In this document: piece after piece, positions 53,935-64,000 of the stretch
How the letters are laid out: each line of letters opens with the position of its first letter
Numbering within the stretch: position 1 is the first letter of the stretch
Origin: Anolis sagrei
Taxonomy: Eukaryota; Chordata; Lepidosauria; Squamata; Anolidae
DNA: 64,000 nt
Direction: 5' to 3'
NCBI RefSeq assembly: GCF_037176765.1
Contig: NC_090024.1
Coordinates: 55,596,361 to 55,660,360, forward strand
The notes under the pieces: generated by a model
Told to the model about the DNA's origin: nothing
Database searches by the model: none
Seen by the model: the letters and a program-made list of their open reading frames with translations, nothing else
Translations under genes and position numbers: made by a program

Positions 53935-54206
53935 TTTTTTGTTGTTGTTTTTGTATCAGGAATGACTAATACAAAACTGCAAGTCACTTCTGGTGTGAGA
54001 GAATTGGCTATCTGCAAGGATGTTGCCCAGGAGACTCAGGGATGTTTTATCACCCTATGGGAAGCTTCTCTCATGTTCTCGCATGAGATGCTGGAGCTGA
54101 CAGATGGGAGCCCACCCTGCTCCCTGGATTCGAACCGCCGACCTTTCGGCCAGCAGTCCTATCAGCACAACGGTTTAACCCATTGTGCCATTGGAGGTTT
54201 GGTAAA
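53935..54206 (-). mobile_element. tRNA-derived SINE (second family), near full length
   Basis: On the minus strand: A box 'tggcacaatgggttaaa' (near 54,190), B box 'ggttcgaatcc' (near 54,135), body 'gctcccatctgtcagctcca', and a 3' end 'ctcacaccagaagtgacttg' followed by 'cctgatacaaaaacaacaac'. The head resembles that of the Sauria SINE at 22,998 but the tail differs. About 265 bp; complete promoter boxes. Confidence 0.82.
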
Positions 54207-54497
54207 CAACTGAAAACATCTTTATAGTTATAACTCTATATTTATTATTTGAAAATTTCAGGCTTACAATGATTAAAATGTCAAACTGAATGCCACTACC
54301 TTGCCTTCTCAATTAACTTTGTAACTCAACTGAAATAACCAAATGGATGCAATGTTGTTCTATGCAAAAGCTGTGCTGGTACTCTTAACTCCTTGTCCAA
54401 GCATATAGCTCTTCAAATGCCATCTTTAGCTCTAGCACCAGCAACAACATCTGATAGCAATTGAAGGGTAGGGCCAAAGCTGAATGTTGTTGTTACA

Positions 54498-54995
54498 GTA
54501 TATTGACCTATATACTCATTATAAATCTAGACATTTTATTCAAAAATCAACCCTAAAACTTGGCTTGACTTATGCATGGGTCAATATAAGTCATATACCT
54601 TAACTCTTATCAAAAAGGAAACACTTGTTTTCTGAGTAGTGTGGACAAAGCTTACCAGACCTTTTCAACCTGTGGCTCTCCAGGTGTTTGTGCATCCAAC
54701 TCCTAAAAGCTCTAGCCAGCTTGGAGGGCCTCAGGCTAGTAGTCCATCCTGGAGAACCTAAAAGATGCACTGATACTTCTACTATTTTAACCACTGCACT
54801 GATCCTGGTTTTTTTTAATGCCTGAGTCAGAAAATAGCAGTGACAGTCAGGGTCAACTGGCCCCCTGAGGCAACACTGGAGCTTTCCCATCTTTAGAATT
54901 ACCTTCAACTTTTCCACAGATCATATGCAAATCAGAAATTTGACTCTAAAACCTGCTCCTGAGATCAACTTATACTCGATTATGTGTGTTAGTTT
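54498..54995. mobile_element. Unclassified DNA transposon, with a MITE inside
   Basis: The left end 'ctatatactcattataaatc' and right end 'gatcaacttatactcgatta' are roughly inverted. 'taccttaactcttatcaaaa' is shared with 44,030-44,250. Within it 54,655-54,765 contains the 'gctctccaggtgtttgtgca' MITE arms. Confidence 0.55.
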
Positions 54996-54999
54996 GGGG

Positions 55000-55490
55000 T
55001 TTAGTTTTTAGTGATATGCCCTTGATCCTGCTTTATAACCTTAAAATACTCCAGTAAATACTCATAGATGTGTGGTCCCTCAAGGATCGGTATTATGTAT
55101 TATTATCTGTCGGATACATGAGCACTCTTGTTTTAGTCCTCAACCTCCCATAGACAACTGATAGGCTATTGTGTGAACAGAATTCTGGATTAGATAGGCT
55201 CTTCTTACATGGATCTTTTTCGAGTCTAGTGACCTAACATCAATTAAGAACTGATTAGAGTTAAAACACAATATCAACATACCTTTCCTAAGGCCTTTGT
55301 TCTGCCTCTTGCAGCCTGAAAACCTCAACTGATGAACAAATTACAAAATAAAATCAGAGGTTCTTAGCTTAGTGTGCACATTGAATCCAGACATCTCTAA
55401 AACAAGGACATAAAAGAATTACAGAGCTCCTGTTAATAACTAATTGTCACAAATGGATAGATCTGTAAAATATATGTTTGTGGTAGTATC
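55000..55490. other. Unassigned sequence
   Basis: No feature recognised, apart from a (CAT)n patch at 55,496-55,515 that may be the tail of the next LINE. Confidence 0.4.
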
Positions 55491-56586
55491 ACCATCATAA
55501 TCGTCATCATCATCATCCCCTGCTTTTTTCTCTGAAATCCAAAGTGCCTCAAAAATGTTAAAAAAAACCCAAAACTATTTAAAAACCTATGAATATAAAT
55601 ATTAAAATAGAATTAATTATTGCCATTACTGAAACAATTAAATAAAACAGCATAAAACAAGTAAATATAACACTATCAAAAACAACTCAAACACCATACA
55701 GCACCCTCTGGCCTGTTTTTTTCTGTTTTAAAACCCTGTTCTGCATAAAAAGGTTTTAGCCTATCATTGGAAGAACAACATGGAGGGGACCTTTCTAACT
55801 TCCATAGGCAGGGTGTACTAGAGTCCAGGAATAGCTTCTGAGAAGGGCTCTTGCTAACATCCCCATAAGCCAGGCTTGCAATGACACTGAGACCTCTCCT
55901 GGGGATCTTAGAGTCGGGGCAGGTTCCTATAGGGAGATATGATCTTCCAAATGACTTGGACATGAACCATATAGAGCTTTGTAGGTCATAACCAGCACTT
56001 GGAATTGTGCCCAGAAACAAACTGAGAGCCAATGGAGTTGTTTTAACAAGAGAGGTATTTGCTCCCTGTAGCCAGGCCCAGTTAACAATCTAGCTGCACT
56101 CATTGGATCAGCTGAAGTTTCTGAACACTCTTGCAAGGCAGTTTCAAGTAGAGTAAATACAGTAATTCAAATGGGATATAAATAAGGCATGTACTTTCTT
56201 GGACAGATCTGGCATCTTAAAAAAGAGGTACAGCTGGTGCTTAGATTTTAAATGTGAGAAGGCACTCCTGGCATTTGCAGAAATCTGGGCCTCCAGATTC
56301 AATCCTGAGTACACTCAAACTGTGAACCTGTGTCTTCTGAGGGAATGTAACCCCATCTAACATAGTTTGAATCCATATTCCCTTGACTGCCTTCTGACTG
56401 ACCAGGAGTACCTCTGTTTTGTCTAGATTAAGGTTCAAAGTCTTTACCTTCATTCACTTCCTTACTGATGACGGACACTGGTTTGGTACCAGTACAGCCT
56501 CCTTGGCTTGGAGCAGGAAAAAGTCGTAAAGTTGGGTACCATCTGCATATAGCTGCCACTGCTTTCCAGAACTCCAGATGATCTCT

Positions 56587-56650
56587 CCAGTGGTTTCATG
56601 TATATGTTAAATTTAACATATGCTATTTAACATATACATGAAACCACTGG
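56587..56650. repeat. Perfect 26-bp inverted repeat with a 12-nt loop
   Basis: The arms are 56,587-56,612 and 56,625-56,650. The right arm carries the expected L2 order ('catgaaaccactgg...'), so the left copy looks like a local inverted duplication made within the L2 sequence, as happens by template switching. Confidence 0.92.
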
Positions 56651-56703
56651 GGGAATAGATCCTTGAGGAACAGTGCAAGCCAATAGACAGGCCAATGGCC
56701 ATA

Positions 56704-56842
56704 GGCTGGATGTACTCTGCCATATGATGCAGTTTCAGAAGGCATTGAACTAGATTATATGAGTATACACTACCATATAATCCAGTTCAAAGCAGTCAAT
56801 CTGCATTCTGAAACTGCAGAATGTGGCAGTGTAGATCCAGCC
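56704..56842. mobile_element. Palindromic MITE inside L2
   Basis: It begins 'ggctggatgtactctgccat' and ends 'tggcagtgtagatccagcc', near-perfect inverted ends, with the middle arms 'tagattatatga' and 'ccatataatccagtt'. It splits the L2 at 55,495-57,310. Confidence 0.8.
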
Positions 56843-57424
56843 ACAGAGGAGTCCTCAGCACCACCCTTTTTGAGTTTGTCCTCCCGGGAAGTAATGGCAG
56901 TCCTGTAAAATAGTGCCTTCAATTCCCATTTCAGCAAGGTGGCCCAAAGTAATATGTATTGGAATTGAAAACTGCTGAAAGGTACAGTATAACCCAAAGG
57001 AACATGCTTCACCTATCCAGTTCCTGTGTAGGTATCCATCAAGGTGACCAAAGTTGTCCCACAACCAAATTGAAATAGACCTAGATCTGTTTAATCCAAA
57101 AATTCCTGGTGTTTGGGGGACATAACATGCTCAAATCCTTTGCCCAAGAATGGAAGCTTAGACAACTCCCATTTTGGGGCAAAGGCTGATATTTGCCTGT
57201 TATTTAGGAGTTCGGGGATGCCCTTTTTAATACAGGGCTTACATCTTTTAGGCAAGTTGGAATTCTGCCTTTTTCTAAGGTGGCACCTTTTCCTTAATCT
57301 TCAAATTCATTCCAGATAGGTTCTGTGTAGTAGGGCTTTTTAATGAAAAAAAAAAAAAACCCTGTCATTTTTGAGTCTACACCACAGGTGGAAGTTGTGT
57401 GGTGACCACAATGTTGCTGTATTC

Positions 57425-57735
57425 TTAATCTGCTGCTTTTATAATTAAAAGAAGCTTAAAATGGTGAACAGTGTTAAAAACAATACAATGTACAATTTAA
57501 AACTTAAGGCATATAAAAAACTACAACACAATTAAACCTAGGACTATTAAAAATGGAAAAAAATAGTTAAAAGCATTAAAACCGTGAAACCCTATTAAAA
57601 TGCATAAAACAACACTGGTTCAGTTTTAAAACATTCCTCTTTAAAAGCCTGCCTGAATTGAAAGGTTTTAGCTTGCCACCAGAAGGAAAGAGGGAGGGGT
57701 CATTCTTGCTTCCCTAGCAAGAGAGTTCCAGAGAA
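57425..57735 (-). mobile_element. Second L2 LINE 3' end
   Basis: Reverse-strand text 'cttctggtggcaagctaaaa' and 'tttcaattcaggcaggcttt' (57,690-57,640), then an A/T-rich 3' UTR to 57,425. It is a separate insertion from the copy to its left, because the 3' UTR is repeated. Confidence 0.65.
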
Positions 57736-57739
57736 GTGC

Positions 57740-58729
57740 AAGATGTTGAAGCGGAAGTTTCATCATTACCTTTGGCTTTGCTGGTTACTTCCAATGGCCA
57801 CTGCAGTCCAACAGCATCTAGTAGGCTGCCCACAACCCACCCGGGCTATGTAGACTTTATAAATAAGCACATTTTGGCTGGTGCATTTTTCTGTTTCACA
57901 AAACACAAACCTGTTCCTAAACTGTGTGGTTTTTTGTATACAAAGTTGATTTAGTCTGCACCCTTTTTTGAGTGGTACAAATCACATATTTCTGCAATAA
58001 TAAATGAAAGCACAAATAAAATCTGACTGAGTAGCTTCTTCACATGTCCCAGAAAAACATCACTAATCAAGAAATATCTGGTAATCCAAAGTAATGAGAA
58101 GGAACACCAGATTAAGGAAAGTTGTGGAGTCTGTTTTATGTATGGGAGTTGTTTTAGTTTCATTTACTGTAATAAGCTAGACAATCAAGGAGGCAAGGAA
58201 TAGGCAGGGTGGCATGGCTAGAGGCAGAGGCCTTCAACAGGTAGAGAAGAACAGGTTGGCCTCAGCTGGAGGCTCATTCCTCTGGTATTTCTTATTGCTA
58301 GTTTGGTGGGATTCTATGAAACCAAAAACAATTCATCCTAAGTGTCTGAGGAGTGAAGGGGAAGCCTTAGGGCCCAATTTGTCCATCCTCTTCCTCCCCC
58401 CAGCATTTCAGTAGGGGAGGGGAACACTGAAATGAGAAAAAGCACGTTCCACAAGTCCCTTTCAGGACAAGCCCTATTAAATTTGGCAGGAGAGCTGAAT
58501 TAACAACCAGCTTTTTACCTTAGTTAGTCAAAGCAAAAAAGAGACAAGGAAGAAGAAAGTTGCATTCACTTTCTGCATCACGTATTTGCATCACTATCTG
58601 TTGCTGTTGCTTTGGTGGCCTGAGCATCCTTTTTTCTCATTCCAGCCTCTATCACTTGGAGACCATCACTAGACATAAAAGTGTGGTGTCTGATCATCCC
58701 TAAGCTGTTTGGATTCTAGAGCTTTGGAA
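57740..58729. other. Region upstream of the desmocollin start; no gene recognised
   Basis: It should contain the 5' UTR and promoter of the gene that begins at 58,730. I see no clear TATA box or CpG island. 'acataaaagtg' near 58,672 is a weak TATA-like match only. Confidence 0.4.
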
Positions 58730-58816
58730 ATGGTGTCACTAGCTGCGGCAAGATGTAACCATGCTGGTACCATGCTGGGAAGACTTGTCTGGATTCTGCT
58801 TCTCTTTGGCCTGCTG
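58730..58816 (+). CDS. Desmocollin, coding exon 1 (signal peptide)
   Basis: Desmocollins are calcium-dependent desmosomal cadherins; they pair with desmogleins to link epithelial and heart cells. This exon codes 29 residues from ATG at 58,730: a short basic N-terminus (MVSLAAARCNHAGTMLGR) and a hydrophobic core LVWILLLFGLL that runs into exon 2. It is a typical secretory signal. It ends in phase 0 at the donor CTG|gtgagt. Met15 is an alternative start that would also leave a usable signal. The identification comes from exons 2 and 3; intron 1 is 3124 bp and contains no recognised gene. Mammalian desmocollin signal peptides are also encoded by a short first exon. Confidence 0.85.
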
Positions 58817-61329
58817 GTGAGTAGAAAAGAAACAAAATGGGCTGGTCAGTAGTAGCATGTTGCCATAAAAGAAATAGTTAAAATAGGTTTTTTTTAAAAG
58901 GAGGCATAATTATTCTCACTGAAAGACAGGACATGGATAGAAGTGATATTGGGGTATGATCGAATTAGAAATTGCTAACAGTAAGACCATCTGCTGTATT
59001 TTATGGAGGTAATATAATTCAAAATGTATTCTATTGCATAATAAAGAACATTTCATATCTCTGATAATTTTCAGTGTTGAATATGAGAGTTTTTCAAAGC
59101 ATGAAGTGCACTGCTTATAGCATTTTCAATACGTGATTCTTCATTATCAAGTGCAGTTAAATACATTTAATTAAATACCAATGTAGCTACATAAAATGCA
59201 TTATAAAGATTTCTAAATATGTTTTAAATGTGCACTAATGTATTGTTCTGGTATCAGGCAACTCTTAGAGTCAACATAGGAGAGATTCTGAAACAGATCT
59301 ATATGTAAAATGTTTAGGCTTATATAACATTTCAGATTAAAAAAAGAGTAAGTCGTGTTTTTAGTCAATGTCCACAGGAGTTAATTTGTTGGAAAGGCAT
59401 ATGAATCATAGTAATTATAGGAATCAAAACTGCCAGGTCCTACCATTGCATTTAGGAATTTTCAGGAAGTTTCTTACATCTCAACTGATCCTAAAACAGA
59501 TTATCTGTTTTTAAAAATGCATTATTTATTATTACTGGTCAGTGAGAATTTTGCTTTGCTAATTTGATGGATTTCCCTTCTCTGTGCTCCCCAAACCCAG
59601 ATGCAGTTAATATGCAAAGTGTGATGCAGGATGACATGTAATTGACACAATTTGAAATGTGGGAGTTGGTATACAAAGTCTCTGATTGTACTGGAAGCTG
59701 TCAGAAAAGATTCTGGGATAATCAAATGGGAATGAATTCCAGGACTGTCCGGCCTTTTAACTCAGGCCCATCTAGACTGCCATTGGATTCTCCCTTCTTG
59801 TTTCTCATAGGTTCTTCGTTTTTCATGCTTATAATGACAGGCACAATATGTTAGAAATAGCAGGAACAAGTGAATTTGACTGGTGCAAATGGGGAGAATT
59901 TTGTTAGTTTTGTTTTGAAGCATTTACCCAGATCAACACAATTCCTCAAGCTGAAGACTGAAAGAACTAGAGGTTACAAACAACTGAATGAAGGAGAAAG
60001 CAAAACTGCTGTGGTTCCACCATCCATATCCTCAGCTTATTACTAAAACAAATAACTTCAGTTGGTCCATTTTATCAAATTTCATTGGCTCATTTCACGA
60101 AACTGGCATTTTCAATGTATACAGATTTTAAAGATATTTAAAAATAAGAGTTGTAATGTTCCAGGGCATAGAGACAGGCTGTAATTTTAGTATGGAAAAT
60201 TTGGGATCACATGGATGATAACCTATTTTCCCTTATTAATTGCACATTTTGATGAACTTGATGGCAATAAAAAGTGGAGTTAAAGAAAAACAAGCTAGTG
60301 AATCAAATGACACATCTCTTTCCCTAGTAGCTCATAATAACTAGGAAAGCACGGTCCATGTTTCCCTACCATGTAACTATGCCAAGGCAGATGGGGACCC
60401 TGATAAAACAGTCCACTTTGTGGCCTTCTGCCAGTTATCAGGTACAGGAACACCACAAGTAATTATGTGCTCTACTTGTGTGATGCTTTCTGCATATAGA
60501 CAGTAGCTTCTAGGATGCATGGACCAATTATCCTCTTTGTTGACAGAACTCCTCTGTCAATCGTAGATTGCAGTCTCCTCCCAATTCAACCTCCTGTCAA
60601 TGAAGTAGGATTCCATTCATATTTCTCTTATATTTGAATTTATATTGTGTTCTTACATAATTTTATGGTGAAGTGTTTTAACTGTGTTTGGCCCTACCTT
60701 GAATCATGAGGAGAGGTGGGTAACAAATAAAACTGCCTACTACTGCTGCTACTACACTAGCCAACACACATTTTGGTGCCCAAATGTTAGAACTGTTTCC
60801 AGGTGTATCTGACAAGCTGATTCAAAAATTTTCCCTATCAGCTTTAGTTTTTGAGATACAGAACATATGCCATATTAAATCATGATGACCATAACTAGGA
60901 AACTGGAGCTGATGTAGTCTATCCAATGCAAATTTTGTAAACAGGACCCCAAATGACCTCTGAAACGAGGTCTAAAAATCAAGATACCAAGAATATTTTT
61001 ATTGGGCTCTATTATTAGTGATATCACTAAATATATTTCCTGGCTCAGAAATCTATAAATCTCTCAAATATAAGGCCAGTATTATGGCCTCAGACACTCA
61101 GATTAGAATCTAAAGTGGAGAAGAATTTAGCTTTTTCCCCTCCCTGCCCTTTCCCTACACATTTCTTTACCTTCCTTGGTTGTAATGATGGATTACAGAG
61201 AATATTTTGAAGCCTGGCTCATAGCTTCGGTGTATGTCAGCCCCAGAAAAAAAGAGAGAAAGGCATCAATGGAAAAGGAAGTCAGAAAACTGGTGGGTAT
61301 ATCAGGTTTATAGAGAAGGAAGAGACCAT

Positions 61330-61505
61330 TGGGCCATTCCCACTACACAGCTGTGGCATTATGATTCCTCTTTAACTGGGATGTTTGCATCATATGAAAT
61401 TCTGGAATTTGCAGTTTGGGAGGCACTAGAGCTCTCCGGCTAAGAATTCTAAATGCTTCTGCCAATTCCAGGATTCTTTAGGATGTTGCCATTCTACAGA
61501 ATTAA
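61330..61505. mobile_element. MITE remnant in intron 1
   Basis: 'gggccattcccactacaca' to 'gaattaaagaggaatcacgc' with an internal 'tttgcagtttgggaggcact' is related to the palindromic family at 26,215. The ends differ, so it is a related subfamily. Confidence 0.5.
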
Positions 61506-61574
61506 AGAGGAATCACGCTTAAGACAGCTTGAAAGGGGCCACAATTCTCACTTCTTTTCTTTCCTCATTCTTTT

Positions 61575-61670
61575 TATATACAAGTTGAGTGTTCCTTATC
61601 CAAAAATCTTGCAAGTTAAGCATTTGGATAAGGGATACTTTGCCTGGATTTCAAAGTTGCTAGAGATACA
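61575..61670. mobile_element. Tigger/pogo-type remnant
   Basis: 'caagttgagtgttccttatc', 'ggataagggatactttgcct' match recalled Tigger-type ends ('acagttgagt.tcccttatcc'). Partial. Confidence 0.6.
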
Positions 61671-61940
61671 TTAAAACAGTGGAAATTTGGCTTTTGCACT
61701 CTACAAAGGAAGTGTACCGCAAAGGAATTTACTAGATTAAGAATTTTGTGACATGAATACAACACACCACAATAAATACACCACAGACAACGATGCTGAT
61801 TTCTTTTGTTTACAAACTACATTAATATATTTTCAAACTAAATTAAGAACCACTAACTGCAAGTTATGACTTAGAAGTATTTAGTTATTTTCCATTTAAA
61901 AAGTAAATATGTTTAAAATTTTGGACTTTCTCCTTTATAG

Positions 61941-62025
61941 CTATTGAGTGGATTTTGTGAAGCTTGCAAGAAAATTACTTTTAATGTTCCTCATAAACTT
62001 GAGGCTGGAATGTTTATTGGCAGAG
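61941..62025 (+). CDS. Desmocollin, coding exon 2
   Basis: Codes 28 residues plus one base. The end of the signal (LLSGFCEA) is followed by CKKITFNVPHKLEAGMFIGR. This is the start of the desmocollin propeptide; recalled human family members read 'ACKKV..NVPSKLEA.K.IGRVNL' here. The acceptor is tttatag|CTA and the donor AGAG|gtgaga. It is read in phase 0 from exon 1 and leaves a single base (G) for the next codon, the split glycine/arginine-valine boundary typical of the family. The residue pattern is nearer to desmocollin 2/3 than to desmocollin 1, but this is a weak preference. Confidence 0.92.
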
Positions 62026-63234
62026 GTGAGAAAATCTAACAATACTTTATATTTACATTTATTATTATAGACAAGAATAATCAGATAATCTCTCTTTTTT
62101 CTATTAAAAATCTAGGAAAAATAGTGTATGTGCATTTTATTTCTCCAGAAAATCTTGCAGGCCACACTATACAGTATAGTTGCCAGTGCACTATTCTTTG
62201 TTTCCAAATGTCCTTCAAAACCTTCTAAAGGGTGTCTTTCTCTTACTATGGTGAGACCAGACATGTCCCAGGGCAATTTTAGGCCTATGAGATGTCTGCC
62301 TTCCTTTTTTAGGAACCAACTGGAAGTTACCATTAGTTTTAAAAAGACCTCCACTAGACCTAAAATGTCCCAAAATCTCACTAGATGGCATTCTGGGAGC
62401 TAGTAACCCTGGACCCATGAGGGTCCCAAGAAGAGCTTGGGGGTGGCAACATATGGCCCATGTGCTAGACTTTGCCTACCCCTGTGCTAAGATGATGATA
62501 ACCAGGAAGCTTTGCTAGTCCATTGGAACTCTGATCCATGGAGCAATTCTAAGTGAAGTAATTATGTTCCCATTTCCAAAATGTTCCCCAGCAATACTAA
62601 GGAATGGTTCCATTAGAATGTCAGTCCTGCTTCATTACAATCACCACAGGAGGAGATAAACATGTATACCAGTTCTCAGTTGAGGTAGATATGGGCTAGA
62701 ATTCCATTTGTGTCTTATGTGGCTGTAAACAAGCAGTTTGATGTTTTTGTCCAATACACACATCTGCATTCCATTCAAAGTCATGGAAGTGGAGTTGTGC
62801 ATGAAAATGTGCACCCCCTCCACCTGTGCATATACACCTGCTTCTGCTGAGACTGATGGCACTACTCCTTCAGTGATAGAGTCATTTTCAAATTTGATCA
62901 GGCAATGCTGCCATTAATCACATGTAGAACAACCACACACACAATTCTGCATGTAGTAACTTATTCAACAGCAAAGCAGACTCTTGGCCAAAATAGTAAG
63001 GGTTGAAATGACCACCAGACTGTCCCATTTGCAGGGCTACCTGCATATGTGCCCAGATTTTGGACCTATATATTGTGGGAATGTGCTTTTCACCAGTGGA
63101 ACTGGTCTTTATCTCGTGAATTAGAATTACCTTTTGGGACACTAAGTATAGATTAAGACCCTTTAGAATTTTGTTTTCTAAAATGCATTTTCTTGAGTTT
63201 TGACTAGCCTTTGAAATCTTACTTTCTCTTACAG
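62026..63234 (+). other. Desmocollin intron 2
   Basis: 1209 bp, starting gtgaga and ending ctcttacag. A short text near 62,440-62,485 ('atatggcccatgtgctagac') may be the end of a MITE. The minus frame at 63,382-62,918 overlaps exon 3 and is a shadow. Confidence 0.8.
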
Positions 63235-63437
63235 TAAACATGAAACTGTGTTTCCAGCATTCTGGAGTTCTTAGCTCAAACAATCCCAGTTTTACAGTTC
63301 TAAATGACAGTTTGTTGTATACCACAACTGCTATGTCCTTGTCTTCCCATGAAAACACCATTGCCTTATCCTTTAAAGGCATTGATGAAAATGAACCAAG
63401 GATGATATATGTTAATTTGCAAACATATCCAGGAAAG
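63235..63437 (+). CDS. Desmocollin, coding exon 3 (propeptide; gene continues beyond the window)
   Basis: Begins by completing Val (G|TA), giving VNMKLCFQ, then HSGVLSSNNPSFTVLNDSLL and YTTTAMSLSSHENTIALSF. It ends TYPGK at a donor AAG|gtaaat, phase 0. The block 'RVN..EC...(D)P.F.VLNDGS.YTT...LSS' is the desmocollin propeptide, removed by a furin-type protease at a basic site that should be coded by the next exon, outside the window. Exons 1-3 together give 125 residues. The insertion-free match to family length at this point supports a functional gene. DSC1, DSC2 and DSC3 cannot be told apart with certainty from this part. Confidence 0.93.
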
Positions 63438-63448
63438 GTAAATATATG

Positions 63449-63491
63449 TTGTCGTTGTTGTTGTTGCTGCTGCAGTTGCTGTTGTTTGCTT
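63449..63491 (+). repeat. (GTT/GCT)n imperfect microsatellite in intron 3
   Basis: 'gttgtcgttgttgttgttgc' then 'tgctgcagttgctgttgttt'. It directly follows the exon 3 donor. Confidence 0.85.
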
Positions 63492-64000
63492 TCAATAATT
63501 TCTGACCTTTGATGACCTATGATGGGGTTTTCTTGTTGAAACTAATGTAGGGTTTTCTTGGAAAAAGTAGTTCAGAACAATTTAGCTTTACTGAGAGACT
63601 TGCCTGGTTATTTTTCATAACCAAGTGAGAATTTAAACCGAGGTTTCCAGAATCACGGCCCAACACTCAAACACTATGGTGACTGCTTTGAGTGTATAAA
63701 GAAATACTTTTCAATTTCAATAGAGTACAGACCCTCTTTTTTAAAAGGAGGTACATTCCCCATCCCTTGCAATCTATTAAAATGCAAAGGAAACTAGTTC
63801 CAACTCCCTTCCAAAAAATATTTCCTACCCATATATTTTTCCATTACTTTTCCTCTTTGTTTTTTCTTCTTGTTTTTCTAGCACTGTTGGTTTGATTTAC
63901 ATGACTTTTGCATAAGATTAGAAGCTGGGCAGATATGGTTAGCAACTTCCCTATAGTTCTGTTAAATATTCCCATGAACTAATATATCAAATACAATTCT
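63492..64000 (+). other. Desmocollin intron 3 (partial)
   Basis: No further exon is visible before the window ends, so exon 4 lies to the right. Confidence 0.7.

Larger units (their letters stand above)
55495..57310 (-). mobile_element. L2 LINE, long but decayed copy, interrupted by a MITE
   Basis: From the 5' side (right) on the minus strand: RT blocks around 57,290-57,020 (the same region as 50,455-50,100); an internal part near 56,500-56,240 ('LNLDKTEVLLVSQKAVKG', 'PQKTQVHSLSVL'); then 'ALQECSETS...SAARLLTGPGYRE' and 'LKQLHWLSVCFWAQFQVLVM' (56,130-55,980); and a 3' UTR to 55,495. Many stops and shifts, so old. Confidence 0.85.
58817..61940 (+). other. Desmocollin intron 1
   Basis: It begins gtgagt and ends cctttatag. 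It is mostly unassigned AT-rich sequence, with a MITE at about 61,330-61,505 and a Tigger-like remnant at 61,575-61,670. Frames of 60-90 codons inside lack domains. Confidence 0.8.

Noticed and set aside
58668-58684. 'acataaaagtg' as a TATA box for the desmocollin gene
   Set aside because: Too weak a match and no other core-promoter signal supports it.
62918-63382. 154-codon minus-strand frame
   Set aside because: It overlaps desmocollin exon 3 in antisense and extends into an intron; no recognisable domain.
1-64000. CRISPR array, bacterial operon or phage system
   Set aside because: Introns, SINEs, LINEs and base composition show a vertebrate nuclear genome; no regularly spaced repeats of CRISPR type are visible.

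Overview
This is a vertebrate nuclear genomic window, almost certainly from a squamate reptile and most like an anole or another iguanian lizard. The DNA is AT-rich and largely non-coding. Its repeats fit that assignment: tRNA-derived Sauria-type SINEs with a BovB-related 3' end, a 5S-rRNA-derived SINE, BovB, L2, CR1, L1 and RTE-X LINEs, Penelope-like elements, hAT and pogo/Tigger DNA transposons, and a Helitron. The species call rests on recalled families, not on a database search.

Layout. From 1 to about 58.7 kb I find no host gene that I can support, only unique AT-rich sequence and transposon copies. Main blocks are: Penelope-like fragments with an inverted repeat (2.08-2.72 kb); a 1.46-kb hAT-type copy with an 8-bp target duplication (3.74-5.20 kb); L2 and CR1 fragments (5.5-7.1 kb); a full-length RTE-X LINE on the minus strand (10,011-13,921) with an open 1089-aa endonuclease/reverse transcriptase frame and a perfect 11-bp target-site duplication; BovB and a further LINE C-terminus (13.9-15.5 kb); CR1 endonuclease remnants, hAT, BovB and L2 (17-22 kb); SINE-in-LINE nesting inside a long inverted repeat (22.7-23.6 kb); L2, hAT, 5S-SINE, Tigger and Helitron copies (26-44 kb); doubly nested MITEs (44.9-45.2 and 52.1-52.9 kb); Penelope-like, Ty3/gypsy, L2 and L1 remnants (49.4-51.4 kb); and a large interrupted L2 (55.5-57.7 kb).

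The one host gene I can support is at the right edge: the first three coding exons of a desmocollin (desmosomal cadherin), plus strand, 58,730 to 63,437. They are a signal-peptide exon, the start of the propeptide and a further propeptide exon, all with matching splice phases; the gene runs off the window. In mammals the desmocollin and desmoglein clusters are arranged head to head across a long gap, so a 58-kb gene-poor stretch upstream of a desmocollin start is plausible, but this is inference.

The most interesting signal is at the 5' end of the RTE-X element. The first nucleotide after the target duplication (13,921, minus strand) is also the first base of a predicted 7-bp helix. With a 3-bp helix and a 7-nt loop it follows the order of an HDV-like self-cleaving ribozyme, a class known at the 5' ends of R2 and some RTE-type retrotransposons. 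The duplication marks the element's end independently of the fold. A small basic 71-aa reading frame starts inside this fold, and the main frame's stop codon lies in the TAAG-type tail repeat.
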